A stretch of DNA of 64,000 nucleotides, taken from the NCBI GenBank assembly GCA_964019135.1, contig OZ025260.1, positions 10,596,254-10,660,253 on the forward strand, written 5' to 3'. Shown here in pieces: positions 47,216 through 59,759 of this stretch. A model generated the notes under the pieces. The model was not told the DNA's origin and did not search any database. It was given only the letters and a program-made list of their open reading frames with translations. This DNA is from Arenicola marina (Eukaryota > Annelida > Polychaeta > Arenicolidae). How positions within the stretch are numbered: the stretch's first letter is position 1; each line of letters starts with the position of its first letter. The position numbers and the translations under genes are program-made.

Positions 47216-50155
47216 GGGGCTTTGGGTGACAATTGACAAGATATGGGACCAAAGACAGCCATGTGGGACCAATGTAGCCACGTGGGGCTATATCCGGCAA
47301 CGAGGGGACGTTTGCAACCACATGGGACCGCATTCTGAGCAGCCACTTTCATGACCCCTCCATCTAGCGACTAACGTAAACACCGCGCGCCACCTAGCTC
47401 GAGAGTGTCAAAGCCGTTTCAATATTCGAATCGGCTGTAATCAACAAATCAGCCATCTGACTATATTTCTGGTTTTGAGTGAACGTTTTCTCTCTGATTC
47501 TTTGTCAACGAGGCCAATGGAACTATAAGTTGATACACACGGAAACGTGGGACCAGTGGAATATGTATTACTTACTCGAAGGACATATTTATGCGGTAAT
47601 CCATTCTTTTCGTGCGTCCGGGATACGTGATCTGGCACTGTGGCTGGTGACACCATGTTCCATGGCATGGATAGAGACTAGAGTCTAGACTCGAGATACG
47701 TACCCAGGTCATGGCATGGACTGACGTCGTTACCAGGGCCTATACCTCACGTAAAACAGTAGCTTCACACACAGGATTACCAGATTCATTATATATAATA
47801 CGTGATTATTAATCATTTATCACGACGTATGTATTTTTTGTACTAAGGCTAAGCCATGTTACTCACGTTTTTGGAGTTCCAAAACTCGTTAAAAACTTGA
47901 ATATGATGTGATCCTGGTATGATATATTATGATATATGCAATAAAACTATTATTGGAACAGTATAGTTGCAGTATATATATTACTTCTTTGATTATGGTG
48001 TGTTCTGAGCATATAAAGACCTGAATGAGATTGTCAAACCGACAATGAGATCTTGCACTATATTATAGACTTACCTTACTGGGACCCTTGACTTCTGCAG
48101 TGATATATATTCACTGTTATATTGGCAGAGAGGTTTAATAAATTGTTGTATTTTTGGAAGCAAAACATGGGGCGGGGGCGCTTCCGACGGCGTAATATGA
48201 ATAGATCTCGCCCCCACCCCGCCCTTACCCCCTCAATGAGATCTAGCTGTCTCCCTCGTATGCAATAACCTGTTACCGCACCATGCATCGACAAGGTGCC
48301 GTTATGATAAATTAAACTACTGTATCAGATTGGCGGATAATGCTTTGTGCGGCATTTGTTCAGCTTAAGCAAGGGAGCCTTCGTGGCTGGGTACTCGAAC
48401 ACTCACCGACTGCAGATCAATAGTCCCTGGTTAGAAAACAGGTCTGGGTGATCCAATCTCGGGCATATTTCACCTAAACCAATCACAGTTGTCCCCAGAG
48501 GTTCCTTGGCCTTATTGATACTGGTGCGCACAAAACGGATCTGCAAAGCGACGATCAGTTCTAATATCTTCGGAATAGCGAGAAACTGCAAAGATTGTCG
48601 ATGAAAACGATGTTACTTCTCAAAACAAAAGGCAACAATCACGGAAGTGACTTTTGTTGCTGAGGAGTCGATCATAATGCAACCGTGTGGAGATATCCGC
48701 TGTTTGGATGGTGCAAGCATTTGGGGCGCGGAGAGGGTGGTATTCTTCTACAGGTGCCGCCATTTCCCTCTGATTCATACCAAACAAGCCACAATGGGTA
48801 AACCTGGGCTATCGATGGTGGAATATCTGATATTTCGATATAATATGCCATTGATATGGTAAGATACTAGATATAACGCATTAGTATTTCTAGTTATGGA
48901 ACTATCTATCAAAGTTAAATCTGATATAAATGATGGAGTTTTTGTTCATAACCCTTAAAAGTAGGACTCACCACAATATGGGCTCTATAGTTGTCCACAA
49001 CCAGAAAGGATAGATCATTTGCAACATCATATTTATTTCTTTTTTTCGTGTGATGTCTTTAGCGCGCAGATTCTTAAGGTATGGATGTCCATAGAGTCAA
49101 CGGCTTACGCGTACTTGACCAATACCGGATCAGCGCATCGCATGTCCCTGTCCCACAGGATGCTAATTGGGGCAGATGCACCGTGCTTCTTAAATGGTCG
49201 TAAACCTATTCCATAAAAAATCCTGGTACAAAAATATTTACTGGTGAAAAACAGTGTCTAATTAATCGACGTCGTTTTTCAACCACCCGCTAGGCGGCGG
49301 GTCTGATCTTGAAAAAAAAAAGTTTGTCACGTAACTCCTCATTTGGAATGTCTAAATATCCAGAGCATATATACTGCTTCTATTTATCATGGGTGCCCCG
49401 GCCTATATTTGTGTGTGTGTGTGTGTGTGACGTGGGGTTGGGCTAGTGGGGGGAGGGGGGTATAAGACACATTCTTTTAGTAACCACTTTTTCCGCCACT
49501 TTGCAGCCTAAGCTCCTCTGGTGGTAACGGTGACGCGGCTAAGTGATGCAGAAGACCTGCTCCGTGCACATTACAAGGAGCAAGTCGACCTTGGAGTACT
49601 GCGCGGAGAGACATAAGGGGAGAGAGAGAAGGGGGGTGGGGGGCAGAAGGGAAGATGGAGAGAGAGAGTGATAGAAAGCCCTGGGCTTTTCATCGTGCTA
49701 TATGCGATGGCGATGTGCCTTGCCATCACGTCGTGAGTACATCGCCGGGAACACGACCTCATTACAGACAGATGCCAGGTAAAGGCATCCAATCTGGAAC
49801 CAGTGATCAAAGCAACAACAGAAACCAGCTCAACTCAGGTCCAGAAGGTCAAGGTCGTTGTCCTAACGGCGCTCGTAACGGGCGAAATAGGTCACAACGG
49901 ACTTACGCCTTGGATCGATAACATGATGGACGCCTATGTGGTACAGGATTAATGGAATGATCTTACGTTCCACAATGTATAAATAGGTATAATGCCATCG
50001 ATTTACAAAGCAGTTAATCACAAATAGATCCCATGCAGGGAGCACACGTTTTGCTGGCAGACCTAAGCATATTTTAATATAGGACCATAATTGACCTTTT
50101 CAGTGACATGCGCAGAAATGTTCGGCTAAACCCGCCCCGTACGAAAATATCATAT
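47216..50155. other. Intergenic region with a family-2 SINE fragment
   Basis: No supported gene. Near 48385-48470 the block 'cgactgcagatcaatagtcc' matches the tRNA-like head at 50.49 kb. A GT microsatellite lies at 49411-49430, followed by G-rich sequence and a GA-rich tract near 49615-49675. Other open frames are short and featureless. Confidence 0.45.
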
Positions 50156-50860
50156 ATAGAAATTCTATAAAAAAATTCTAAAGGTTTCTATCGATTTTTC
50201 TTTGAAAATTCTAAAAGTTTTTTCATAGAGTTTCCATAGCATTTCAATAGAATTTCCATAGAATTTCCGTATAGTTTCCATAGAATGTCCATATAATTTC
50301 CATAGAATTTCCATAGAGTTCCCATAGAATTTCCATAGTTTCCATAGAATTTCCATGGAGTTTCCATAGAGTTTCCATAGACTTTCCACGGAGTGTCCAT
50401 AGGGTTTCCATAGAATTTCCATAGAGTTTCCATAGAGTTTCCATATAATTTCCATAGAGTTTCCATAGAGCTTCCGTGGACCTCCCTATTGTAGTGATTA
50501 GCGCACTCGACCGCAGATCAATATGTCCTGGGTTCGAATATCAACTTATATAGTGCCGTGCCGTCGGTAATCCTTCATATATTGCTTGCAGGAGTCTTCT
50601 TACACAACATAGTCCAAAATTCGTCAAACCACTCGTTCACTTGTCGCAGAGAACGTAGCCTACGTGTGTTAAATCAGCTCGTTGTTGTGCCTGCCGTCAG
50701 TTGTAATGCCGGTATGGAAACTATTCAAACTCGATGGAGACTATGGAAATAGAACTTCTATGAAAACTCTATGGAAATTCTATAAGAAGTCCATAGGAAA
50801 ACGTTTAGAATTTCCATAGAAAAATCGATAGAAACCTTTAGAATTGTTTTTAGTGAAATT
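50156..50860. mobile_element. Fold-back element of 12-bp repeats with a tRNA-like core
   Basis: The left arm (50174-50219) and right arm (50801-50845) are inverted repeats of about 45 bases: AATTCTAAAGGTTTCTATCG, then ATTTTTCT and more. Inside the left arm, 50220-50475 is a tandem array of a 12-bp unit (tttccatagaat/gagt); the right side has the complementary motif in decayed form (50745-50800). The centre (50480-50710) is a family-2 tRNA-derived SINE. Three minus-strand frames of MEILWKLYGNS type come from the 12-bp repeat. Confidence 0.8.
50480..50710 (+). mobile_element. tRNA-derived SINE (family 2)
   Basis: The head is cctccctattgtagtgatta followed by gcgcactcgaccgcagatca, then a B box in 'cctgggttcgaat'. 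This is a tRNA-like promoter with about 200 bases of body. The A-box part is the closest relative in the window of the 27-bp array at 35.9 kb. Confidence 0.65.
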
Positions 50861-51689
50861 TTGTAAGAGATTTACCTACGGGGTGTAATGATGTCTGATA
50901 CACTTAATGGCATGATTCGCGTATTTCTATAGATTTTGTTTATAGAAATTCTATGAAGTTCTATAAAATGTTTTGCTACGGGCATGAACCACGTGGCGCG
51001 ACGAGAGAGGCAGGGTAGTACGAGAGGCGATGAAATCACGCAGCGGACACGATAACTAAGAATGAAGAGGTAGTTCGTCGGTCTTCAGATCCTTCTAAAT
51101 GCTGACAGAGCACAACTATAACTACTGCTAGGCTGCAACCGTGGCGTGTGTATCCTTCATGTCGTGACAACATAACAAATTCGATGACGAATGACCTAGA
51201 TTAGGAATTCATTGTTTCTATTGGTTACGAATGTAGTTGCCACAGCGGTCTGTGAAAGTAATGTAAGGAGCTTCAGTCGCCGCATAGCACGGATACTTGA
51301 CCTTGAGATACATTGGCGGTCATTCTTCAGTCGCTGCCCGTGGGCAGTGGTTACAACCACCAGAAAGACGCGCTAAGTGCAAATGGTCCATGCCTTTCGT
51401 CGGCAATATAATTAGGCGGATTTCCTTAAACATCCCATCACCTATTGGGTGCACTTTACCCTAAATCCAACGACGATGGCATACGACGAAGTCATATACA
51501 ATATTGCGTGATTCATAATCGCTTAACTTGTTATCACTACGGGAGGAATGCAGTAATTACAGTCATTAAGAAAGAGATCCGTCAAAACATCAGCCGAGTC
51601 CCAATGATTCCAAGATAAACTACTGCCAAATCTCAACTATCTACACCTGTCCGCCCAATACATCTTCTCGGGGGCATAGACGTTCATTG
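50861..51689. other. Intergenic, nothing recognised
   Basis: AT-rich with a second patch of TAGAAATTCTATGAA-type words near 50930-50965 that may be the outer edge of the neighbouring fold-back element. No coding, RNA or repeat signal beyond that. Confidence 0.5.
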
Positions 51690-53835
51690 TGGAGGGACTG
51701 GGGTGTATAGTCGCTCATTGTTGAGGGGCTGGGGTGCATAGAACCTTATTGTTAGGGGGCTGGGGGGGGGGGTAGACACTGATTATGGGGTGGCTAGGAG
51801 GCACAGATGCTCATTGTTAGGGGGTGGAGGGGCATAGACGCGCTTTGTTGGGGGGGTTGTGGTGCATAGACGCTCATTGTTGGGGGCTGGGGGGCATGGA
51901 CACTCATTGTTGGGGGGCTGGGGGGCACAGACGCTGATTGTTGGGGGCCTGGGGGGCATGGACGCTCATTGTTGGGGGGCTGGGGGGCACAGACGCTCAT
52001 TGTTGGGGGGCTGGGGGGCACAGACGCTCATTGTTGGGGGGCTGGGGGGCACAGACGCTCATTGTTGGGGGGCTGGGGGGCCCAGACGCTCATTGTTGGG
52101 GGGCTGGGGGGCCCAGACGCTCATTGTTGGGGGGCTATTGGTACATAGACGCTCATTGTTGGGGGCTGGAGGGGCATAGAAGCGTTTTGTTGGGGGGTTG
52201 TGGTGCATAGACCCTCATTGTTAGGGGGCTGGGGGGCATAGACACTCATTGGCGGTGAGCTTTAGGTTCATAGACGCTCATTGTTGGTGGGCTGGGGGTG
52301 CACAGACGCTCATTATTGGGGGTGCTGTTAGTGCATAGACGCTCATTATTGAGGGGCTGGGGGAGCATAACTGCCCATTTTGGGGGGCTGGGAGGGCATA
52401 GACGCTCATTATTGGGGGGCTGGGGGCATAGACTCTCATTGTTGGGGGGCTGGGGGTGCAAAGACGCTCATTTGGGGGTTGTGGGGCATAGACGCTCATT
52501 GTTTGGGGGTTGTGGGGCATAGACGCTCATTGTTGGGTGGCTGGGGGGCATGGACACTTATTGTTGGGGGGCATGGGTTTGCATAGACACTCATTGTTGG
52601 GGGGCTGGGAGGCACAGACGCTCATTGTTTGGGGGTTGTGGGGCATAGACGCTCATTCTTGGGGGGCTGGGGGTGCATAGACGCTCATTGTTGGGGGCTG
52701 GGGGGCATAGACGCTCATTGTTGAGGGGTTGTGGTGCATAGCTGCTCATTATTGGGGGGCTGGGCGTGCATAGACGCTCATTAATGGGGGGCAGGTGGAG
52801 CATAGCTGCTCATTGTTGGGGGGCTGGTGGTGCATAGACGCTCATTATTCGGGGGCTGGGGGAGCATAACTGCTCATTTTGGGGGGGCTGGGAGGGCATA
52901 AACCCTCATTGTTGGAGGGCTGGGGGTGCAAAGTGGCTCATGGCTGCGGGGCTGGGGGTGCATAGCTCCTCATAATTGGGGGGCTGGGGGTGCATAGACG
53001 CTCATTAATGGGGGGCTGGGGGTACATAGACGCTCATTAATGGGGGACTGGGAGAGCATAGACCCTCATTGTTGGGGGGCTGGGGGCCATAGACGCTCAT
53101 TGTTGTGGGGCTGGGACGGCATTGACCCTCATTGTTGGGGGGCTGGGGGGCATCGGCACTCATTGTTGTGGGGTTGGGGGGGCATAGATGTTCATTTTTG
53201 GGCGGCTGGGGGTGAATAGACGCTCATTATTGGGGAGCCGGGGGACCATAGCTGTTCATTGTTGGCGGGCTGGGAAAGCATAGACCCTCATTGGGGGGGG
53301 GGGGGGGGGGCTGGGGTTGCATAGACCCTCATTGTTGGGGGCGGGTATAGACACTCACTTTTGGGGGCTGGGGGGTATAGATGCTAATTGTTGGGGGCTG
53401 GGGGGCATAGACCCTCATGGTTGGGGGCTGAGGTGCATAGACGCCTATTTTTGGGGGGCTGGGTGTGCATAGACGCTTATTGTGGGGGGGCTGGGGGTGC
53501 ATAGACGCTCATTGTGGGCGGCTGGGGGTGCATAGATGCTCATTGTTGGGGGGCTGTGGTGCATAGACCGTCATTGTTGGGGTGCTGTCGGGCATAGACC
53601 CTCATTGTTGGGGGATTGGGGGGTGCGTAGACGCTTATTGTTTGGGGGGCTATGGGTGCAAAGACGCTCATTGTTGGGGGGCTGGGGGGGCATAGCTGCT
53701 CATCGTTGTGGGGCTGCGGGGCATAGACGCTCATTGTTGGGGGGCTGGGGGGCATAGACGCTCATTATTGGGGGGCTAGAGGTGCGGAGGCATAGACATT
53801 CATTGTTGGGGGGCTGCGGGGCATAGATACTTATC
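51690..53835 (+). repeat. G-rich 31-33-bp minisatellite, about 65 copies
   Basis: The unit is ggggggctggggggcatag plus acgctcattgttg, with length changes mostly in the G runs. Each unit offers two or more runs of four to six guanines on the + strand. Units vary from near-identical (52.0-52.1 kb) to diverged. Open frames in all three phases (RRSLLGGWGA-like) are repeat products. Confidence 0.95.
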
Positions 53836-55240
53836 GCCAGTAAGCCAGGAGGCGATGGACGGCAATGAAAGATTCGTACCACTCTTCAATGAAGAGAAAA
53901 AAATGGGAAATGTAACAGCCTGATGCAGAAGCTGAATTACAGGCTCCTGTCAGAGCATAATGTTACAAGCGGGTTGTTGTTTTATCTGTTCTTGTTGACT
54001 GCAGCATTAGTAAAATCAGTTATTCCAGTTTTCCCCGCGTCAGCCGTTCACAGTCACTATGTTGATCATGCGTGCCTCGTGCAGAATTCCAATTTGTGTT
54101 CTGATTAGATGAAATGTAGACGGCGTGACGATCGACCACCGGGTACTAGATCATGTCCTATCCCAACGCTGCCACGCGCGTCAAACGAAACCCAACCGTT
54201 TTATTCGTTTTTCGCCCCACGCCCGCTCCGAAAGTGAGGAGCTTGTCATCAGATGAAGATGAAATGTAACCGCATATACATGGCGTGTCATCGGACAAAA
54301 AGGGCACCCGGTAATGAAGGGAACATCGCCAATCTAACAGGGAGTGACACCGGACATGGATTTGGCTTCATGAGTCTAAAAAAGAGTGACACATTCATCA
54401 GAGCGAACGGTGTAGTCTGTCGTTTGCTAAAGCACGTGACTCCTGTCACTAGACGTAATTGGTATCAAAAAGGCGGCCGCAAAACCGCGATAGTTAATTA
54501 AGTGGCACACTGGCAATATGAACATATCATATAAGAACATATATTACCTCATTATTTATATTATCATAGATAAAACTTCAAACAGTGAGCAAAACACTGA
54601 TAATTTGTACTGATTCAGAAGTGATACGTGATAAAACACTGACTTTGCGTAAGGTCATATGACATAAATGAAGCAAAACGTTCATGCAAAGACAACAGGG
54701 AAAGCTAACATATTATTGACACATAGCGTGTAGTGGATTTATTAATATATAGGCATACGTAATTAGGTGTGCCCATAGGTGCCTGATATTTAAAAATCCA
54801 TCTTGTTTCGCATTATATACAAGTGACTTAGGGTAGCGTACTCGACTAGGGGTAGAGCATTCGAATACGGGCAGCGAACTCGTGCAGGGGTAGTGCATTC
54901 GACTGGTAGCCATTGTCGGTTTACTATGCGCATACTTGACCTCAAATGTCAGCAATGCTTTTAGATCGCCAGGCTCATGTATGTTGGCCATGGTGGTCAC
55001 GCCGTCCATACGTTCCCCAAGCTGAACGCCGCTCTGGGGCTGCGCTGTTCAGCACCGTGCCTCCCGTGAGGCCTTCCTCGTGACCAGTGAAGGAAGCACA
55101 GGAAGTGGTGGAAAGCCGAAGCGTCGGCAACGATCACGCCTTGCATTACCAGCGTGGAACGACTTGCCCAGTCCCGATCGATATACAAGATGGAAAGACG
55201 CCATATTCAGACGGTCCCACTAATCAGTTTTTGCTATTTT
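53836..55240. other. Intergenic, no supported gene
   Basis: AT-rich to mixed composition; frames at 53923-54108 and 54253-54501 have no domain or splice context. Near 54826-54915 there are several 'ggtag..cattcgact' words that may be remnants of a tRNA-like SINE head, too weak to delimit. Confidence 0.4.
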
Positions 55241-55242
55241 AG

Positions 55243-55611
55243 CCAGAGTTTTATACAGATGTACTGCATAGGATAGAACACCTCGATAATGTCAGCGTGA
55301 TTTTATGTGGGGATTGGAATCTTGTGTTAGATTTTGGCAAAGATACGATCGGTTATAGGCGGGAGAATAATGTAAAAGCGAAATGGGAAGTAACATCAAT
55401 GATCGAGAGATTGGAGTTGATTGACTGTTGGAGAGTGAGCAACCCGGAATCAAAGCGCTTCACGTGGACAAACCAGCAGAGAAAGTCACAAAGAGCCAGG
55501 CTTGACTTTTTCTTGGTATCGGCAGACGTTCACGCCGCTATTAACAGTGTAAATATAAAATCGGGCTATAGAACGGATCACTCATTGTTAAGTATTAAAA
55601 TTGACTTCTAG
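55243..55611 (+). mobile_element. L1/Tx1-like LINE endonuclease fragment
   Basis: The frame runs PEFYTDVLHRIEHL, VILCGDWNLVLD, RFTWTNQQ, RLDFFLVSADV and YRTDHSLLSI, the C-terminal motifs of the APE-type endonuclease of L1/Tx1 LINEs, with the catalytic-site DWN, D and SDH-like (TDHS) elements kept. It starts abruptly after a tract that looks like a splice acceptor (gctattttag) and ends in a stop after IKIDF. No RT follows. Confidence 0.75.
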
Positions 55612-55732
55612 CAGCCCTTGACGTTTCACGTTCACGCCGCTATTAACAGTGTAAATATAAAATCGGGCTATAGAACGGATCACTCATTGTTAAGTATTAA
55701 AATTGACTTCTAGCAGCCCTTGATTTTCATCA
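55529..55732 (+). repeat. 102-bp tandem duplication at the end of the LINE fragment
   Basis: The stretch from 'cgttcacgccgctattaaca' to 'tagcagcccttga' occurs twice with an offset of 102 (55531 against 55633) and no visible difference. It includes the stop codon of the endonuclease reading. The second copy runs directly into a strong hairpin (55712-55787). Confidence 0.9.
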
Positions 55733-55787
55733 TCCGCCCTCGGCCTCTACGCGGCCTCCGGCGGATAATGAAAATTGGCGGGCTGCT
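55712..55787. repeat. Hairpin, arms of 27-28 bases
   Basis: The left arm 55712-55738 (AGCAGCCC, three bases, ATTTTCATCATCCGCC) pairs with the right arm 55760-55787 with a few mismatches, leaving a GC-rich loop of 21 bases. A shorter perfect hairpin (10-bp stem, gacgaaaatt) follows at 55849-55871. Confidence 0.8.
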
Positions 55788-55871
55788 GCAGCTCGGATGT
55801 CGGGCCAATAAAATTGCCTAACGCCCCGCTAACTCGCGCTATTGTTATGACGAAAATTTTCAATTTTCGTC

Positions 55872-58450
55872 ATATGTCAGTTGGTCGTGTTTGTTTGTTC
55901 GTTTGTATATCTGTTTCACTAAAAAACGGGAAGTCACCTTGTGACCTAACGGCTGCATACATCGGTTCGCAGTCTTTAGTATCTAATAGCTAGGCTATAG
56001 GGCTACACCATACACGTCACCCAGGTTCAAAGGTCAAAGGTCAAGGTCACAGCGATTTCTTGAAAAAATAATTTAAAACGCTTATCTCCGTTAATATTGA
56101 CGCTAAAGATCTCTGGTCAGTTTCAAGATGTGCTAGCATTAAAGGCGCAATTTTCGGGTATTGTTCACTTGTTGATGCGTAATAGTCATTTTGAGTAAAA
56201 TGAGGTCGTACTTTTTGCGGAAAACGCACTAAATGACCTCTGTCAGTTTTCTCGCTTTTGGGCACATTTGCCATCAAGCTATCGCTATGATGTTCTAATA
56301 TGCCATAGAAATATGAATTGACATGAGTTGTGTCGAATGTTAGAGTTCTCTGATGCGTCACGTGACGTCACGATGACGTCACTTTTGATACTTAAAAAAA
56401 TTCGTCAAAAATCAGGAAAAAATCCCCAAAGTTAGTTCTCTATGGGACTTCCCATGTTAAAGCGCTGTATCTTTAGGCTGGGAAAAATGTTTTGTCGTGT
56501 ATTTCACAAGTGCCTCCAGCAAGCAACACCGGCATTTTTTTCTTAGTTAAACATGATACATAGTAGCCTCAGTGCTTATCGCATGCGATTGGAGCAAATA
56601 GTGACGTCACAGGATTTTTTTGAAATTTGGCCAATGGTGAAAGATACGGCTTTTGGGTGTTAGCAGAGGCTGCCACGGGTGTCCTATTCAAACCATCACT
56701 CAATGCTTGCACCTGTGGATGGATAATACTAAGCTGAGTCATAATCTGTCAACATGGTTCCATAGCCACATTACTTTTCGGTATATAGTCGAAATTCTTT
56801 AACATGGGATCTTATGGGGAAAAATGAACTTGATCGAATATGACCTACTTCCGCTCAAGCTATTTCAGTCTCCTTCGCCACACAGTGAGGTAATATCACC
56901 TTAAAGCAAGTTATAAGAAAAACACGGCGATATCTGTATTACTTTTTGTTTCCATGGCAACAAAGCCACTGGCCTAATGATAAACATACAGATTCTTGCC
57001 ATTGAAAGAAAAATCGTCAAAAATCAGACAAAAATGCTAAAATTGCATTCTTTTCGCCAACTAGTTCCCAATAAGCATCTACAGATCACTTAATGCTTCA
57101 ATCAGGCGGATGTTGCTCAATTATGGAGCTAGAGTGCTTCAAAGTGGGACGACACCTTTGCGGGGCCACCAATGATGAGTGAATGGAGATTGTGTCCATC
57201 TTTAAAACAACGTCAAAATTAAGAAAAACATGCCAGAGCTGTGATCTTTACGCCAAATGGTAGGGACCATCGATCGGCAGAGAACTAGTAAAAGAAACAA
57301 ATGAGTTGCTATATCACTTCGCATGCAGTGTTCTTTGTTCTTGTCCTAGGTCTCCGTGTCTCCGCAATGATGAACTAATGCAACTTTTGGCCATTTCGTC
57401 AAGCCATAGCTGAAGGACTATTTTTTCTATCGCCTAGCTCTTCAATGGAATAAGTTGTGGCAGTAAACCTTGGCGTATTGCCACTTGGACGTTGTCGTGC
57501 GTCACGTCATAACGTCTCTATGACGTCATGACGTCACACATCGTACGTAAGCTATTACTCAGCTATTATAAGGTATGGCGACTTTCGGGTCGCTTTACGT
57601 TGCAGGTCGTGTTCAGGGACAGTTTGTGCCGTGTGTAACTGTTTTGGCGCAGGGGATATGTATGCGTAAAAAATTACGTCATAACTAACGTGCCCCTACG
57701 AAATGTTGGATTTGCTTTACTTTTAGCCACTTTGGCAATAGCTGTCATAACCCGAGTTGATAAGTAGACATATTAAAGAAATAGAAGCCATCTTGAGCAT
57801 TTGCGCGAACGTCAAATGACGTCATGTCACGTCACGATGACGTATTATTAGAGAAAAAGTCAAATTCGTAGCGCCATTCATAATGAGTCAAGCAATCGCT
57901 CTTGAGAACAAAATTTCATGTTTACTTAAACACGTCGTCTTCAGAGACACCTATGGCGAGGGGGCTAAGTGTGCGTCAACGTCATAGCTTACGTGCTCCT
58001 ACGAAAGTTTGGGCCTGCTTGGTGTTCAGCTAATTTGGCAACAGCTACCATCACCCACAAGTTCATGAGTTCACCCATGATTTCGTAAGTAGGTATACTT
58101 AGCAAAATTAGAAGCCATCGCGAATATTGTCGTGATCGTCAAATGAAGTTCGTAAAGTCACGAAGACATAATAAATAAAAGATACGAAAGTACCGTTAAT
58201 ATTGCTTCAAAAGAAGCGCCTTGGCTTCAAACTGGATGTCCAATTAAGCTCCGCCTACAGTGCCACACTGCCTGTCGAAGGCAGCATTTAGCCCAAATTG
58301 CCCCTATAAGGCCCTTTAGCCAAAATTGGCCCTGACGACTCGTAACGTCGCCATTAATACAGCTTCCAAATGTACTTATGTATTTTCGTCCTCGACCTAT
58401 GGTCGAATATCTCTTGTTATATTGTCACACTCTTTGGGTTCGCTGCGTGT
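55872..58450. other. Non-coding region rich in TGACGTCA, with an internal old duplication
   Basis: No gene or transposase. The palindrome TGACGTCA and its core recur near 56350-56385, 56600, 57480-57540 and 57810-57845. AGGTCA direct repeats lie at 56028-56052. Two segments, about 57665-57845 and 57965-58170, align along their length ('cgtgcccctacgaaa' with 'cgtgctcctacgaaa', 'agaagccatc' in both) and are diverged tandem copies. It has the look of an old non-autonomous repeat, but no ends were found. Confidence 0.5.
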
Positions 58451-59755
58451 TCCGAAGACAATTTTTTGTATTCTCAAAAATTAATTGCATGCAAATCAAA
58501 TAGAAACACAGTCACGTAGATCTACCGTCAAACTGAATAAAACTCGCGTGGACATATCTCTGTGATAGTGTTCCCTTCTCACAACTGTCGTGAAGTTATA
58601 TACATGTGTTCTTAACGCAAGTTAAAGCAAATACAATATAATTTAAGATATAACGGTAATTGTTGATTAAATAATGAATAATGCGGCGATATAACCTTTC
58701 ATTATTCTTGGATATCTGCGGCCGACTGACGTGAACAGTCTCAGCGTTATTTTCTGGCTTAGCCAGACTCCAATGACAGATAAGCGGTCAATTAGTTTAG
58801 CGGTCTCATGTGGAACCAAATCCTCAATTCAAACGGAATCCCTGGGACATGCCAAGAGGCAGACAGAGACACATCCCCGATGATTAAATAAGCTGTCGGT
58901 AGGGCGAGGATATTCACCATGAATCATTAGCCCACTGTTACCGCTTCTGGGTCACCCCGCAGGCCATGTCTACCCTCTACGGCAACCAAGCGTCCCCAGC
59001 TTGAGGAATTTGGCCATAGAAAAGACGACTCACAAAAAGTGACCTCTTTAAAGGACACATGACACTTGGAGGCAATTTTAGAAAGTTCGGTTGAAAAGGA
59101 ATAATCGTTGGTTTCAGCTTAGATTCTGTACTATTGCGCATGTTCCGCGAAATGAACTTTCAAATATCTAGTTTGACAAATTATGCTTCCTTACAACATT
59201 TGAGGATGATACCATCGAAGGAGATATATCGTGGTATGGTATCAGCAGGTACAATATGGTTACACGACCAAAGCGACATGTCCCTTGCGTTGGTAATAAA
59301 AAAAAGACAACCGCCACATTGGTCTCGTATAGATTATGTCATTAGTAACCGTGTTGGAGCTGGAAACCATAGCTAAACCACACTTTTTGTTAGTTGTTTT
59401 CTGACATACAGTCACCGTTCGCTGGTCGATTTCTAAAAAAAGCCTGATTATACACGGCGCGTACGCCACAAAGCGGTCTGTCAGCCTCCACTGAGAGACA
59501 CCGGGTGGCGATATGTCAGTCGGTACCATTCACTGCCCCCGACGCACTCCACTAGGGGCCATGTCTGTTATATCCGCTACTTGCTCAATACATTCGCGCT
59601 CGTGCGTACCAGGGACTGCCGTCTGACGATGCAAGCTTGGTCCTGATGCTTCTGTTATCGCAGATCTTGATGTTGGACATGCTACATTGTACATAACAGC
59701 TTAAGTATGAACGGTGTCTGTTCAGCTTAGACTCGCAATCTCGTGGTATTCATAA
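58451..59755. other. Intergenic, low information
   Basis: A possible tRNA-like A box (TAGTTTAGCGG) at about 58795 with no convincing B box. The frame at 59134-59376 contains a short RIDYVISN motif reminiscent of LINE endonucleases, too little to call. No host gene is seen. Confidence 0.4.
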
Positions 59756-59759
59756 TAAA

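Noticed and set aside
50165-50466. MEILWKLYGNS-type frames
   Set aside because: All three minus frames come from the same 12-bp repeat.
51859-53882. Gly/Trp- and Pro-rich frames in the G-rich array
   Set aside because: They occur in several phases on both strands and change with G-run length; repeat products.
59134-59376. Frame with RIDYVISN as a LINE endonuclease piece
   Set aside because: The motif is too short and no further endonuclease blocks surround it.
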